Numbered from the stretch's first letter, positions 1 to 8,665 are shown. The stretch: 14,243 bases of DNA from Methylotenera sp. (GCA_027310735.1 DAIDAH010000045.1:1-14243), one strand, 5' to 3'. Program-made: numbers and translations. The notes: generated by a model from the sequence alone, not told the origin.

Positions 1-17
1 TTTTATTGCTGCTAGGT

Positions 18-2045
18 TTATATATGCAATAGCGGCACAATCAGTAAAGCTACAATATTCATAATTTTAATTAATGGGTTAACAGCCGGGCCTGCGGTGT
101 CTTTGTAAGGGTCGCCTACAGTGTCGCCAGTGACTGCAGCCTTGTGCGCATCGGAACCTTTGCCGCCATGATTGCCATCTTCAATATACTTTTTGGCGTT
201 GTCCCAAGCGCCGCCCCCAGTACACATGGAGATGGCAACGAATAGCCCTGTGACAATGGTTCCCATTAGCATACCGCCCAAAGCGATAGGCCCCAGTGTT
301 AAGCCTACTGCCACAGGTACGGCGACTGGTAGTAGTGATGGAATCATCATTTCTTTAATGGCAGCCGTGGTCAGCATGTCTACGGCCTTGCCATATTCAG
401 GCTTAGCGGTACCCTCCATAATGCCTTTGATGTCGCGGAATTGGCGACGCACCTCTTCAACAACTGCACCTGCGGCACGACCAACGGCTTCCATCGCCAT
501 TGCGGCGAATAGGAACGGAATTAGCCCACCAATGAATAAGCCAATAATCACCATCGGATCACTCAGGTCAAACTTCACATCAATGCCTGCACCCTGTAGC
601 TTATGGGTGTAGTCGGCGAAGAGTACCAGCGCAGCTAAGCCAGCAGAGCCAATCGCATAGCCTTTGGTGACAGCTTTGGTTGTGTTACCAACGGCGTCTA
701 ATGGGTCAGTGACATCACGCACTTCTTTCGGCAGTCCAGCCATTTCTGCAATGCCGCCTGCATTGTCCGTAATTGGGCCGTAGGCATCTAAAGCAACTAC
801 AATTCCAGCCATACTCAACATAGAGGTTGCGGCAATTGCCACGCCATACAGGCCACCTAGGTGATACGATACAAAAATTGCAAGGCACACAGAAAGTACC
901 GGCCAAGCGGTTGATTTCATTGAGATGCCAATGCCGGCAATAATGTTGGTTGCGTGACCAGTGGTGGAGGCTTGTGCAATGTGTTTCACCGGAGCGTAAT
1001 CAGTGCCAGTATAGTATTCGGTAATCCATACTAATGCTGCTGTGAGCACTAAGCCAACTGCGCAAGCGCCAAATAATTGATTGGCTGAAACCAAGAGCTC
1101 ACCTGCAGTGATGCCTTCTGGAAACATTTTCATGGTGACAAAATAAAATGCCGCCAATGATAATGTGCCCGCAACTGCAAGGCCTTTATATAGAGCTGGC
1201 ATCACGTTTTTCATGCCAGGTGAAGCCTTCACGAAGAAACAGCCAATGATAGAAGCCACGATAGAAACTGCCGCCAACATGAGCGGGTAAATAATGGCGC
1301 CAGTACTTTGAATAAGCAGGCTACCTAATACCATTGTGGCGATTAAAGTCACGGCATAGGTCTCAAACAAGTCGGCTGCCATGCCGGCACAGTCGCCAAC
1401 GTTATCGCCTACGTTATCGGCAATTACGGCTGGATTGCGAGGGTCATCTTCAGGGATGCCTGCCTCCACTTTGCCGACCAAGTCGGCACCTACGTCAGCG
1501 CCTTTAGTGAAGATACCTCCACCTAGTCTTGCAAATATTGAGATGAGGGATGATCCAAATGCTAAGCCAATCAGCGGATTTAAGTTGGTTGTGCCTTCGC
1601 CGCCTAAAAAGGCATAAAAACCAGCTACGCCTAACAAGCCTAATCCAACCACGAGCATGCCTGTAATAGCGCCACCTTTGAAGGCGACGTCAAGTGCTGG
1701 CCCGATGCCTTTAGTCGCCGCTTGGGCAGTGCGAACGTTGGCCTTGACTGAAACATTCATACCGATAAAGCCACATGCGCCAGAGAGCACTGCGCCGATT
1801 ACAAAGCCAATAGCTGTTGTTACGTTTAGGAAAACACCAATAAGAACTGCCAGAACGATGCCGACGATGGTGATGGTTTTATATTGACGGGCTAAGTAAG
1901 CTGCTGCCCCTTGCTGAATTGCACCTGCGATTTCTTGCATGCGTGCATTGCCTGCGGGTAAGTTGGAAATCCATTTGCTCATTATTACGCCATACAGTAC
2001 AGCCAGAATGGCCGCGCTGATAGCAATCATTAATGCGATTGACAT
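18..2045 (-). CDS. hppA: Membrane H+-translocating pyrophosphatase, K+-independent type
   Basis: This integral inner-membrane pump hydrolyses pyrophosphate to two phosphates and uses the energy to move H+ out of the cytoplasm. The 675 residues are full length for the family and very hydrophobic throughout. The pyrophosphate/Mg2+ site is intact: DVGADLVGKVE at about 184-194, followed by the Asp-rich stretch at about 197-221 (IPEDDPRNPA, then DNVGDNVGDCAG). A second conserved block, DNAGGIAEM, lies near 437-445. The subtype-diagnostic segment reads GNTTKAVT at 453-460. Lys457 and Thr460 at these sites mark K+-independent H+-PPases, whereas K+-dependent enzymes have Ala there. The ATG follows a GGGAG-like ribosome site (gggagatgtt before ATG). 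The gene appears monocistronic, with 318 bp of non-coding DNA upstream. Sequence beyond the stop is cut by the window edge, so no terminator can be assessed. The identification is very secure, and the ion specificity is inferred from family knowledge. Confidence 0.97.
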   Translation of the reverse strand: MSIALMIAISAAILAVLYGVIMSKWISNLPAGNARMQEIAGAIQQGAAAYLARQYKTITIVGIVLAVLIGVFLNVTTAIGFVIGAVLSGACGFIGMNVSVKANVRTAQAATKGIGPALDVAFKGGAITGMLVVGLGLLGVAGFYAFLGGEGTTNLNPLIGLAFGSSLISIFARLGGGIFTKGADVGADLVGKVEAGIPEDDPRNPAVIADNVGDNVGDCAGMAADLFETYAVTLIATMVLGSLLIQSTGAIIYPLMLAAVSIVASIIGCFFVKASPGMKNVMPALYKGLAVAGTLSLAAFYFVTMKMFPEGITAGELLVSANQLFGACAVGLVLTAALVWITEYYTGTDYAPVKHIAQASTTGHATNIIAGIGISMKSTAWPVLSVCLAIFVSYHLGGLYGVAIAATSMLSMAGIVVALDAYGPITDNAGGIAEMAGLPKEVRDVTDPLDAVGNTTKAVTKGYAIGSAGLAALVLFADYTHKLQGAGIDVKFDLSDPMVIIGLFIGGLIPFLFAAMAMEAVGRAAGAVVEEVRRQFRDIKGIMEGTAKPEYGKAVDMLTTAAIKEMMIPSLLPVAVPVAVGLTLGPIALGGMLMGTIVTGLFVAISMCTGGGAWDNAKKYIEDGNHGGKGSDAHKAAVTGDTVGDPYKDTAGPAVNPLIKIMNIVALLIVPLLHI

Positions 2046-2363
2046 AACATCTCCCTATCTAAATTTTTATAAATTCGTTAAAAGTTAATGTGTGGATACG
2101 ACATTAAATACAACGTTAAAATAAAACTAGTGCTAAGTTGACATGAGCGCTCGATGGACTGAGTGTTCGATTGTTATTACGTATATCAATTACCATTAAA
2201 ACGTGCATTACTTTAAATTTGGCTAGACTTTGAAGCTTGACTAGAGCAGCAGCGATTCATTATTGCATTATTAGTCTAGGCAAACAACTAACAATGCTAC
2301 GTGAACAACCTGATTAGGATTAACAACATTAATTTAGCTTGAGAAGGAAGGGTGCTGTCTTTT
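2046..2363. other. 318-bp non-coding gap between hppA and dciA
   Basis: This gap is AT-rich and contains no convincing reading frame. It must hold the hppA promoter, on the minus strand, and the 3' end of the dciA transcript. I found no -35/-10 pair good enough to name. A plus-strand TTGACA at 2138-2143 has no -10 at the right distance. An arm pair CTAGACT (2223-2229) and AGTCTAG (2272-2278) is separated by 42 nt and lacks a T-run. No clear terminator follows dciA. Confidence 0.6.
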
Positions 2364-2789
2364 TTAAGTCTTGGTGGCTAATCTTGTCAACGCTTCGCCG
2401 AGAGCCGTGCCAGATAGTCTTTTTGCTAACGCATTTAGGCTGGTAGCCGCCACTGGGCTGAGCTTCTTAATGGGTTTAGGCTTGGACTTGGGGGCAGATT
2501 TTACTTGCACTTTCACGTAAATTGAAGTAACTTCACACCCTTGCTTTTCTAGCTTAATCAATAAGCTAGGTATGAAAAGTTTAATTTTTGCTGCGACTGC
2601 ATTGTTGTCTGCAAATATGGTGATTTGCTTATTTTTAATGCTGCTTGCATGGCTTAATTCAGCCAAATTGTCAGGCGCAATCGCCCCCCAAATGTTTTGT
2701 GCAATCTGAGTTTCTTTATTGCGAGCACGGAGCTCAATAAGCTCCGGCTGATTCAGTAATGCGTTAAATCGCTGCATGGCTACTTTCAT
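2364..2789 (-). CDS. dciA: DUF721 / DciA-like protein, putative replicative helicase loader
   Basis: This 141-residue basic protein matches the DUF721 (DciA) pattern. The N-terminal part, about residues 5-90, has a start like RFNALLNQPELIELRARN, then a central IWGAIAPDNLAELSHA segment. It then runs through the typical NKQITIFADNNAVAAKIK strand-turn stretch into LIKLEKQGCEVTSIYVKVQV. A Lys/Pro-rich linker (about 96-108) leads to a short C-terminal helix. DciA proteins interact with DnaB and are thought to help load it at the origin in bacteria lacking DnaC. That role is family knowledge and is not proven here. DUF721 genes are often found beside an M23 peptidase gene and secA in betaproteobacteria, which supports the call. 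The first ATG has no clear ribosome site, and an in-frame ATG four codons later (M5) is an alternative start. The gene diverges from the M23 gene with 29 bp between start codons. Confidence 0.8.
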   Translation of the reverse strand: MKVAMQRFNALLNQPELIELRARNKETQIAQNIWGAIAPDNLAELSHASSIKNKQITIFADNNAVAAKIKLFIPSLLIKLEKQGCEVTSIYVKVQVKSAPKSKPKPIKKLSPVAATSLNALAKRLSGTALGEALTRLATKT

Positions 2790-2818
2790 TGTGAGAGTTG
2801 GCAGGGGTTAGGAGTGAA

Positions 2819-3730
2819 ATGAATATCATCTTTGTCTCAAATAGTATGTCGAAAGCTAAAACGTTAACCGTTTTTCAGGTTGGCGCTATTGTGCTCGCCT
2901 TGATATTGGTGCCAATGATTATTGTTTTGTTGCTGATTGTGCCACAGGAACCATCTACGCAACAGGGGGTTAAGTCATTGATTCCAGCAAGACTTAACTT
3001 TTATTTCAATAATCCCCAAAAACACTTGGATGCTTATGCTGTTCAGTTAGGTGAAATGCAGGCACGCATGATACGTTTGGATGCGCAAAGTGAGCGATTA
3101 ACTAAATTAGCTAATGATAAAGCCGGGGATAAAAAGAAGGTTGTCCATGATAATGCTTTAGATGCTGCACCGTTGAAGCCTGGTCAGGGGGGGCCGCTGG
3201 TCTTAGATGCTCCATTGTCTGAGCCTGATTTGCAGAAAAGGATTGCTGAATTGATGGCGCAGATAGACTCTAAGGCTGATTATCTAAGTGATCTGGAAGC
3301 AAAGCTGTTGCAAAAGAGTGTGTTGAAAGACACGCTGCCCAATATAAGTCCGATTGCTGTCTCATATAATTCATCCAGTTTTGGCTGGCGCTTAGACCCT
3401 TTTAATGGGCATAAGGCATTTCATGAGGGATTGGATTTTCCTGCGGCAATAGGTACGCCAATTTATGCCGCAGCTGGAGGAGTTGTTACAACAGCAGAGC
3501 AAACGCCTGATTATGGTAAACTTGTCAAAATAGACCATGGTTATGGTCTGGAGACACGTTACGCACACACTTCATTGATTGTTGTTAAGGTGGGTGATCG
3601 TGTTGAAAAAGGGCAGAAAATTGCCGAAGTAGGCAGTACAGGCCGCTCAACTGGGCCACATTTGCATTATGAAATCAGGTTAGATGGTAATGCGTTAGAT
3701 CCAAGAAAATATCTTAGCGCGAGTAATTGA
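2819..3730 (+). CDS. Membrane-anchored M23-family peptidoglycan peptidase
   Basis: This 303-residue cell-envelope metallopeptidase has one N-terminal membrane anchor (about residues 17-43) and no obvious cleavage site. A periplasmic linker follows, with helical, charged and coiled-coil-prone stretches (about 75-100 and 135-167). A complete C-terminal LytM/M23 domain spans about 186-298. The zinc ligands are all present: His202 and Asp206 in HEGLD, and His283 in HLH, with the catalytic-site His250 (RYAH) and His281. It is therefore predicted to be an active endopeptidase that cuts peptide cross-links, not one of the degenerate EnvC/NlpD-type regulators. I chose ATG 2819 because AGGAG at 2810-2814 precedes it. 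An upstream in-frame TTG at 2798 would add seven residues but has no good ribosome site. Neighbours are the divergent dciA and, 194 bp downstream, secA. The exact substrate bond is unknown. Confidence 0.9.
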   Translation: MNIIFVSNSMSKAKTLTVFQVGAIVLALILVPMIIVLLLIVPQEPSTQQGVKSLIPARLNFYFNNPQKHLDAYAVQLGEMQARMIRLDAQSERLTKLANDKAGDKKKVVHDNALDAAPLKPGQGGPLVLDAPLSEPDLQKRIAELMAQIDSKADYLSDLEAKLLQKSVLKDTLPNISPIAVSYNSSSFGWRLDPFNGHKAFHEGLDFPAAIGTPIYAAAGGVVTTAEQTPDYGKLVKIDHGYGLETRYAHTSLIVVKVGDRVEKGQKIAEVGSTGRSTGPHLHYEIRLDGNALDPRKYLSASN

Positions 3731-3924
3731 ATTTACGCCAGTTATTGAAAAAATGAAAGTAAGCCCCACTCACTAAATTATGATTTCTCATGAACTACAT
3801 TGCAGTATGCTAAGTCTCATATCTGGCCTTAGACATTCATTAGAAGCGTTTAGGTTTTAAACCACTAAGCCCAACATTAATATAAAAACAATCCATTATC
3901 CTTAAGCGGAAAGTCAATCATTTC
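3731..3924. other. 194-bp gap holding the secA leader/promoter region
   Basis: This non-coding stretch lies between the M23 gene and secA and contains no supportable small gene. A TATAAA hexamer at 3881-3886 has a poor upstream element, TTAAAC at 3857-3862, 18 bp away. This is the best -35/-10 candidate for secA, but the match is weak. There is no visible SecM-like leader peptide of the kind that regulates secA in enterobacteria, and no hairpin followed by a T-run after the M23 gene. Confidence 0.4.
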
Positions 3925-6648
3925 ATGATATCTACGTTGTTCAAAAAATTATTCGGTAGTCGTAATGACAGGTTAGTTAAACAGTATGCTCAGAAAGTTG
4001 AGCTTATTAATGCGCTAGAGCCAGAGATACAGGCTTTGAGTGATGAAGCTTTGAGAGCAAAAACAGCTGAATTTAAACAGCGGTATAGCAATGGTGAAAG
4101 TCTTGATCAGCTATTGCCAGAAGCTTTTGCAGTTGTACGTGAAGGAAGTAAACGTGCGCTGGGCATGCGCCATTTCGATGTGCAACTAATAGGCGGTATG
4201 GTATTGAATGCCGGAAAAATTGCCGAAATGCGTACGGGTGAAGGTAAAACATTGGTGGCTACACTGCCAACTTACCTGAATGCCCTGACTGGTAAAGGTG
4301 TTCATGTGATTACTGTGAATGATTATTTAGCCAAGCGCGATGCGGAATGGATGGGTAAGCTCTATAACTTTTTGGGTTTAAGTATCGGCATTAATTTATC
4401 TCAGATGCCAAGCGAAGCGAAACGCCAAGCTTATGCGGCTGACATTACATATGGTACCAATAATGAATATGGCTTTGACTATTTGCGCGACAATATGGTG
4501 TATACCACTGAAGAGCGCGTGCAACGTGGTTTAAGTTATGCGTTAATTGATGAAGTGGATTCGATCTTGATTGATGAAGCACGTACACCATTGATCATTT
4601 CAGGTCAGGCCGATGATAGCGTAGCGCTTTACAGCCAGATTAATAGTGTTGCTGCAAAACTTGTGCCGCAAACTGAAGAAGAAGGTGCTGGCGATTTCTG
4701 GGTAGATGAGAAAGCGCAAAATGTAGTGATGTCTGAGCAAGGGCATGAGCATGCAGAAGCATTGCTAGCTGAATCAGGCTTATTGCTAGAAGGATCAAGT
4801 TTGTACGATGCATCTAACATTACCTTGGTTCATCATTTGTATGCATCGCTGCGTGCACGCAACTTGTATCACCGTGACCAGCATTATGTGGTGCGTGATG
4901 GTGACATCATTATTGTGGATGAATTCACTGGGCGTATGATGGCTGGTCGTCGCTGGTCTGATGGTTTACATCAGGCCGTTGAAGCGAAAGAGGGCGTTGA
5001 TATTCAAAAAGAAAATCAAACGCTCGCTTCGATTACTTTTCAAAATTACTTCCGTATGTACACTAAGTTATCAGGTATGACTGGTACCGCTGATACTGAA
5101 GCTTACGAATTTAACCAGATTTATAATTTGGAGACGGTGGTGATTCCGACGCATCGACCTATGCAACGTAAAGATGCTATGGACAAGGTGTATCGTACTT
5201 CTCGTGAGAAATATGAAGCAGTAATTCTAGATATCAAAGAGTGTCAAGGTCGTGGTCAGCCTGTGTTGGTCGGTACTACTTCTATTGAGAACTCAGAGTT
5301 GATTTCCAAATTGTTGACGGAAGCGAAGCTCGATCATCAGGTACTGAATGCAAAACAGCATGAGCGTGAAGCGCATATTATTGTGCAAGCAGGTCGTCCG
5401 GGTGTCATTACCATTGCTACCAATATGGCTGGTCGTGGTACGGATATTGTACTAGGTGGTAATCCGGAGCCAGATATAGCAGTTGTAGAAGCGGATGAGA
5501 CACTTTCTGAGACACAAAAAACAACGCGTATTGCTGAAATTAAAGCTGAGTGGAAACTGCGTCATGATGGCGTTTTAGCCGCAGGCGGTTTGCACATCAT
5601 TGGTACAGAGCGCCATGAGTCACGTCGTGTTGATAATCAGTTACGTGGACGTTCTGGTCGTCAAGGCGATGCTGGTTCGAGTCGTTTTTATCTTTCATTG
5701 GAAGATCAATTGCTTCGTATTTTTGCATCTGACCGAGTTTCTGCCATTATGGAGAAACTCAATATGCCAGATGGTGAGGCAATTGAACACCCTTGGGTCA
5801 CGCGTGCGATTGAGAATGCGCAACGCAAAGTTGAAGGCCGTAACTTTGATATCCGTAAACAATTGCTTGAATACGATGATGTGGCAAATGATCAGCGAAA
5901 AGTGATTTATGAGCAACGTAATGAGTTGTTGGATGCTGCTGATGTTGGTGATACGATTAAAGCGATGCGTGATGATGTCGTGGATAGCGTGATTTCAGCA
6001 CATATCCCACCTGATAGCGTTGAAGAGTTATGGGATGTCCCGGGCTTGGAAAAAGAGTTGAAAACTGAGTTTGGTATGGACTTACCTCTACAAAAGATGC
6101 TTGAAGACAATCCTGACTTGCACGAAGCAACGCTACGTGAGCATATTTTAGAGGCAACAGACAGTATGTACGTTGCCAAAGAACAGCAGGCTAGTGCAGA
6201 TATCATGCGTCAGTTTGAGCGTTCAGTTATGTTGCAAAGTATCGATAACCATTGGCGTGAGCATTTAGCTGCGCTGGATCATTTGCGTCAAGGTATCCAT
6301 TTACGCTCATATGCACAAAAAAATCCTAAGCAGGAATATAAGCGCGAGGCGTTTGAGTTGTTTGAAAGTTTGTTAAACACTGTAAAAACAGAAGTTACAA
6401 AGGTGACAATGTTGGTGCAAGTGAAAACAGAGGCAGACGTTGAGGCTGTGGAACGACCTGTAGATGTCGAGAATGTGCAATATCAGCATGCAAATTATGA
6501 CGAAGCATTGGCGGTGGCCGATGATGAGCATAGTCAGGCAACCACGACGCAGCCTATCATCCGTGATGGTGTAAAAGTTGGCCGTAATGATCCTTGCCCA
6601 TGTGGATCAGGCAAAAAATATAAGCAATGTCATGGTGTGTTAAGTTAA
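3925..6648 (+). CDS. secA: Preprotein translocase ATPase SecA
   Basis: SecA is the cytoplasmic/peripheral ATPase that pushes unfolded preproteins through SecYEG. The 907 residues are the usual length. NBD1 carries Walker A GEGKT (105-109) in MRTGEGKT and a DEVDSILIDEARTPL segment (about 209-223) that includes the Walker B region. NBD2 contains the ATNMAGRGTDIVLGG and GRSGRQGDAG motifs. The scaffold and wing regions follow, with HWREHLAALDHLRQGIHL and YAQKNPKQEYKREAFELFE. The C-terminal tail keeps the SecB/phospholipid-binding zinc motif: C891-x-C893-x8-C902-H903 in CPCGSGKKYKQCH, so SecB-dependent targeting is likely. The start MISTLFKKLFGSRNDR matches family N-termini. No strong ribosome site is visible immediately upstream; the purine-rich GCGGAAAG lies rather far away. 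The gene is intact. It is the export route for the secreted copper-RiPP precursor encoded nearby, though that link is only functional. Confidence 0.99.
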   Translation: MISTLFKKLFGSRNDRLVKQYAQKVELINALEPEIQALSDEALRAKTAEFKQRYSNGESLDQLLPEAFAVVREGSKRALGMRHFDVQLIGGMVLNAGKIAEMRTGEGKTLVATLPTYLNALTGKGVHVITVNDYLAKRDAEWMGKLYNFLGLSIGINLSQMPSEAKRQAYAADITYGTNNEYGFDYLRDNMVYTTEERVQRGLSYALIDEVDSILIDEARTPLIISGQADDSVALYSQINSVAAKLVPQTEEEGAGDFWVDEKAQNVVMSEQGHEHAEALLAESGLLLEGSSLYDASNITLVHHLYASLRARNLYHRDQHYVVRDGDIIIVDEFTGRMMAGRRWSDGLHQAVEAKEGVDIQKENQTLASITFQNYFRMYTKLSGMTGTADTEAYEFNQIYNLETVVIPTHRPMQRKDAMDKVYRTSREKYEAVILDIKECQGRGQPVLVGTTSIENSELISKLLTEAKLDHQVLNAKQHEREAHIIVQAGRPGVITIATNMAGRGTDIVLGGNPEPDIAVVEADETLSETQKTTRIAEIKAEWKLRHDGVLAAGGLHIIGTERHESRRVDNQLRGRSGRQGDAGSSRFYLSLEDQLLRIFASDRVSAIMEKLNMPDGEAIEHPWVTRAIENAQRKVEGRNFDIRKQLLEYDDVANDQRKVIYEQRNELLDAADVGDTIKAMRDDVVDSVISAHIPPDSVEELWDVPGLEKELKTEFGMDLPLQKMLEDNPDLHEATLREHILEATDSMYVAKEQQASADIMRQFERSVMLQSIDNHWREHLAALDHLRQGIHLRSYAQKNPKQEYKREAFELFESLLNTVKTEVTKVTMLVQVKTEADVEAVERPVDVENVQYQHANYDEALAVADDEHSQATTTQPIIRDGVKVGRNDPCPCGSGKKYKQCHGVLS

Positions 6649-6735
6649 ATCCTTGCATGGCAGTTTAATCTGGGCGGTTCTTCTTGAGTTTGCCTACAAC
6701 TGCTAGTTGTTTGAAAATTATGGTGATAGGGAATT

Positions 6736-6936
6736 ATGTCCGAGTATACGCAAGTAAGAGTTGAATCACCTTGTATCGGTATTTGTGCAATAGATGAATC
6801 GAATGGTTTTTGCTTGGGTTGTTATCGTACTGTAGATGAAATTAAAGCTTGGTTCGATATGAGTCAGGATGAGAAAAAGGATTTACTGACTCAGTTAGAT
6901 GAGCGTCAGTTGTCTCAAACCAATTTTGATGCTTAA
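6736..6936 (+). CDS. DUF1289 small Cys-motif protein
   Basis: This 66-residue cytosolic protein matches DUF1289. Four cysteines are arranged as C13-x3-C17-x8-C26-x2-C29, in SPCIGICAIDESNGFCLGCY. They are followed by the family's RTVDEIKAWFDMSQDEK segment. The cysteine pattern suggests a bound metal or iron-sulfur cluster, but the function of DUF1289 is not established. The ATG is preceded by a GATAGGG ribosome site. It lies 87 bp after secA on the same strand and could be read through from secA. An inverted repeat follows the stop codon, between this gene and the convergent copper-RiPP operon. Confidence 0.88.
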   Translation: MSEYTQVRVESPCIGICAIDESNGFCLGCYRTVDEIKAWFDMSQDEKKDLLTQLDERQLSQTNFDA

Positions 6937-6952
6937 TGTTTCTGAGTGTGAA

Positions 6953-6982
6953 TAGACTGTTACAGTCTTAATAAACAGTCTA
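6953..6982. terminator. Inverted repeat between convergent genes, possible bidirectional terminator
   Basis: Perfect 9-nt arms, TAGACTGTT (6953-6961) and AACAGTCTA (6974-6982), are separated by 12 nt. A competing smaller palindrome, GACTGT-T-ACAGTC (6955-6967), shares the left arm, so two mutually exclusive hairpins are possible. It sits in the 48-bp gap between the DUF1289 stop and the hvfC stop, where a shared terminator would be expected. Neither strand has a T-run after the stem and the GC content is low, so intrinsic termination is not certain. Confidence 0.45.
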
Positions 6983-6984
6983 CA

Positions 6985-7779
6985 TCAGTTACAAATACTA
7001 GGCGACTGATGGTCGTATGTAAAAATCTTAATGCCAAGAATTACGCCTTGGCTTCTTAACTGCTCAAGCATTTCCAGTCCAAACTGAATGATAATTTCTG
7101 GCTGAGGATGCTTGAGTTCACTAGCTATCATGGTGAGTGCATGCTCACTTGTCATTGCTTCCTGTTGTAATAATTCAATCAGCTTGTAGGTTACAGCGTT
7201 TAGCTCAATAAACTTCACAATATCGTCAGTATTTCGATAGACCAATAGATGTGTGCTGCATTTTTCTTTGGGTATGTGGCGAGGTGCAATTTTTTGCACG
7301 GCATAATCATAGCTGAGCAGTTGCATGGCGGGCGTGAACACTGCTTGACGTGTGAGTAAGTCACCCGTGGTATCTATCTTGTACGGCTCATCATTGGCGT
7401 CAACCGTGGCAGACATGAACATCACTTGGAGTTCAACCCATTCGTAATGACATAAGTTGACTAAATACGGAGGTAAGTCGGCTTGTGTGGCTAGGAATTC
7501 CAGAAATTCCTCTGGAATTTCACGAAAAAGCGGGCTACTCGCAGAGTGTTCACGTAGAAACGTTTTGGTTAATTTGAGCCATGCGCGTTTTCCCAATACT
7601 TTTTGCGCAACTGGAAAGCAGGCTGAAACTGATTCAAAGAGATTGTTGAACACAATCTCTTTGTAAACCGCCATGCGCTCCGTGGGCACGCCCTCTGGTT
7701 GAGGCTTGCACATAGGGTCGCGCAGGTGCGCACAAAACGCTTGTTGGTAACGCTGAAAGCTAGGCAGTGCGTTGGTCAT
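6985..7779 (-). CDS. hvfC: HvfC-like DUF2063 partner of the MNIO maturase
   Basis: This 264-residue protein has the N-terminal DUF2063 domain at about residues 6-115. Recognisable landmarks are the GVPTERMAVYKEIVFNNLFES block, FPVAQKVLG, the FLREHSASSPLFREIPEEFL stretch and the closing HYEWVEL (111-117). A second, more variable alpha-helical domain follows (about 130-250). In HvfC/BufC and methanobactin-type systems this family pairs with the DUF692 enzyme and helps it bind and modify the precursor peptide. It acts in the cytoplasm, with no signal peptide or membrane segment. The start codon lies inside the 3' end of hvfB (20-nt overlap), so translation is probably coupled and the two proteins made together. 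It is the last gene of the minus-strand operon. The exact biochemical role is inferred from homologous systems. Confidence 0.92.
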   Translation of the reverse strand: MTNALPSFQRYQQAFCAHLRDPMCKPQPEGVPTERMAVYKEIVFNNLFESVSACFPVAQKVLGKRAWLKLTKTFLREHSASSPLFREIPEEFLEFLATQADLPPYLVNLCHYEWVELQVMFMSATVDANDEPYKIDTTGDLLTRQAVFTPAMQLLSYDYAVQKIAPRHIPKEKCSTHLLVYRNTDDIVKFIELNAVTYKLIELLQQEAMTSEHALTMIASELKHPQPEIIIQFGLEMLEQLRSQGVILGIKIFTYDHQSPSICN

Positions 7780-8665
7780 GGCTTAACTCAATGTAGCGGT
7801 TTTGAATTGTGGCGATCTTATTGATTTCTTGCATTAATAGCTTGAGTGGCGGAATGTTATTATCCCGTTCTAGTAAGGTCGGGAATGTGCCGAATAATTG
7901 GTATGCTTCTTCCAGTAAAGCCCAGACCGGGTCAATAATATTCTCACCATGTGTATCTACCAATAAGTCAGGTTTTTGCTGATAATGGCCTGCAACATGA
8001 CCATAGACAATGCGCTCACCAGGGATGCCGCGTAAGAACTCATGTGGGTCAAAGTCGAAATTAACACTGTTGACATAAATATTATTGATATCAATGTGTA
8101 ACAGGCAGTCAGCCTCAGCTAGCACTGCTTTGATGAAGCTGAGCTCATCCATTGTTGAGATTGGCGCTTTCACATAAAACGAGGCATTCTCTACAGCAAT
8201 ACGCTCACCTAGAATATCTTGAGTTTGGCGTATGCGTGCTGCAACATAATGTACAGCCTCTTCAGTAAATGGAATGGGAAGGAGGTCGTATAGATAGCCT
8301 TGCTGACCATTGTATGCATCGGTTGAGTAGCTTAAATGTTCGGTATACAGAGGGATGTGGTGCTGCTGCAGAAATTTTTTAACTTGTTTTAAGAAGTCGG
8401 TATTGAGCGGGCTTAGTCCACCAAGTGACAGGCATAGACCGTGACAAACAATAGGGTAGCGATCCACAAACCAATCAAGTTGTTTAGCTGCTTTTCCGCT
8501 GACATTTATCCAGTTTTCTGGTGCAATTTCTACAAAATTAATATTGGCAATGCTATCGTCGCCAAAGGCGGTTTGAATTTGGGGTATCAGCTCGCGCTTT
8601 AACCCCAAACCCACACCGTTAATGCTGGATTTTTGATGACTTTGATTCATCATCTTAAAAGGCAT
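7760..8665 (-). CDS. hvfB: HvfB-like DUF692 multinuclear non-heme iron oxidative (MNIO) RiPP maturase
   Basis: This 301-residue TIM-barrel enzyme of the DUF692/MNIO family is predicted to use iron and O2 to convert Cys residues of the precursor into oxidised heterocyclic, copper-binding groups. Reported family products include oxazolone/thioamide and thiooxazole; the product here is unknown. Candidate metal ligands are all visible: His75 (CHGLC), Glu109/His110 (TEHLSY), Glu159 (AVEN), Asp192 and Asn195 (HIDINN), His223 and His227 (YGHVAGH), Asp237/His239 (VDTHGE) and Glu266 (LLERD). The length is normal and no key residue appears missing. It begins 25 nt after the precursor gene, with no recognisable ribosome site before ATG 8665. 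An in-frame ATG pair 4-5 codons later (M5-M6) is a possible start. A palindrome, AATGTACATT (8670-8679), lies just upstream. It overlaps hvfC by 20 nt. Family assignment is very secure. Confidence 0.95.
   Translation of the reverse strand: MPFKMMNQSHQKSSINGVGLGLKRELIPQIQTAFGDDSIANINFVEIAPENWINVSGKAAKQLDWFVDRYPIVCHGLCLSLGGLSPLNTDFLKQVKKFLQQHHIPLYTEHLSYSTDAYNGQQGYLYDLLPIPFTEEAVHYVAARIRQTQDILGERIAVENASFYVKAPISTMDELSFIKAVLAEADCLLHIDINNIYVNSVNFDFDPHEFLRGIPGERIVYGHVAGHYQQKPDLLVDTHGENIIDPVWALLEEAYQLFGTFPTLLERDNNIPPLKLLMQEINKIATIQNRYIELSHDQRTA

Noticed and set aside
172..612. Plus-strand 146-codon frame opposite hppA
   Set aside because: It is Ser/Pro/Ile-rich antisense translation of a long conserved gene, with no ribosome site and no family resemblance.
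2138..2166. TTGACA at 2138-2143 as a plus-strand promoter
   Set aside because: The hexamer at the right distance (GAGTGT) is not a -10 element, and no plus-strand gene begins within the following 650 bp.
5907..6206. Minus-strand 99-codon Ser-rich frame inside secA
   Set aside because: It is an antisense shadow of the conserved SecA scaffold region.
6696..6710. ACAACT-GCT-AGTTGT hairpin after secA as a terminator
   Set aside because: The 6-nt stem is followed by only a few T residues and no proper run, and the next gene is close on the same strand. It is too weak to call.
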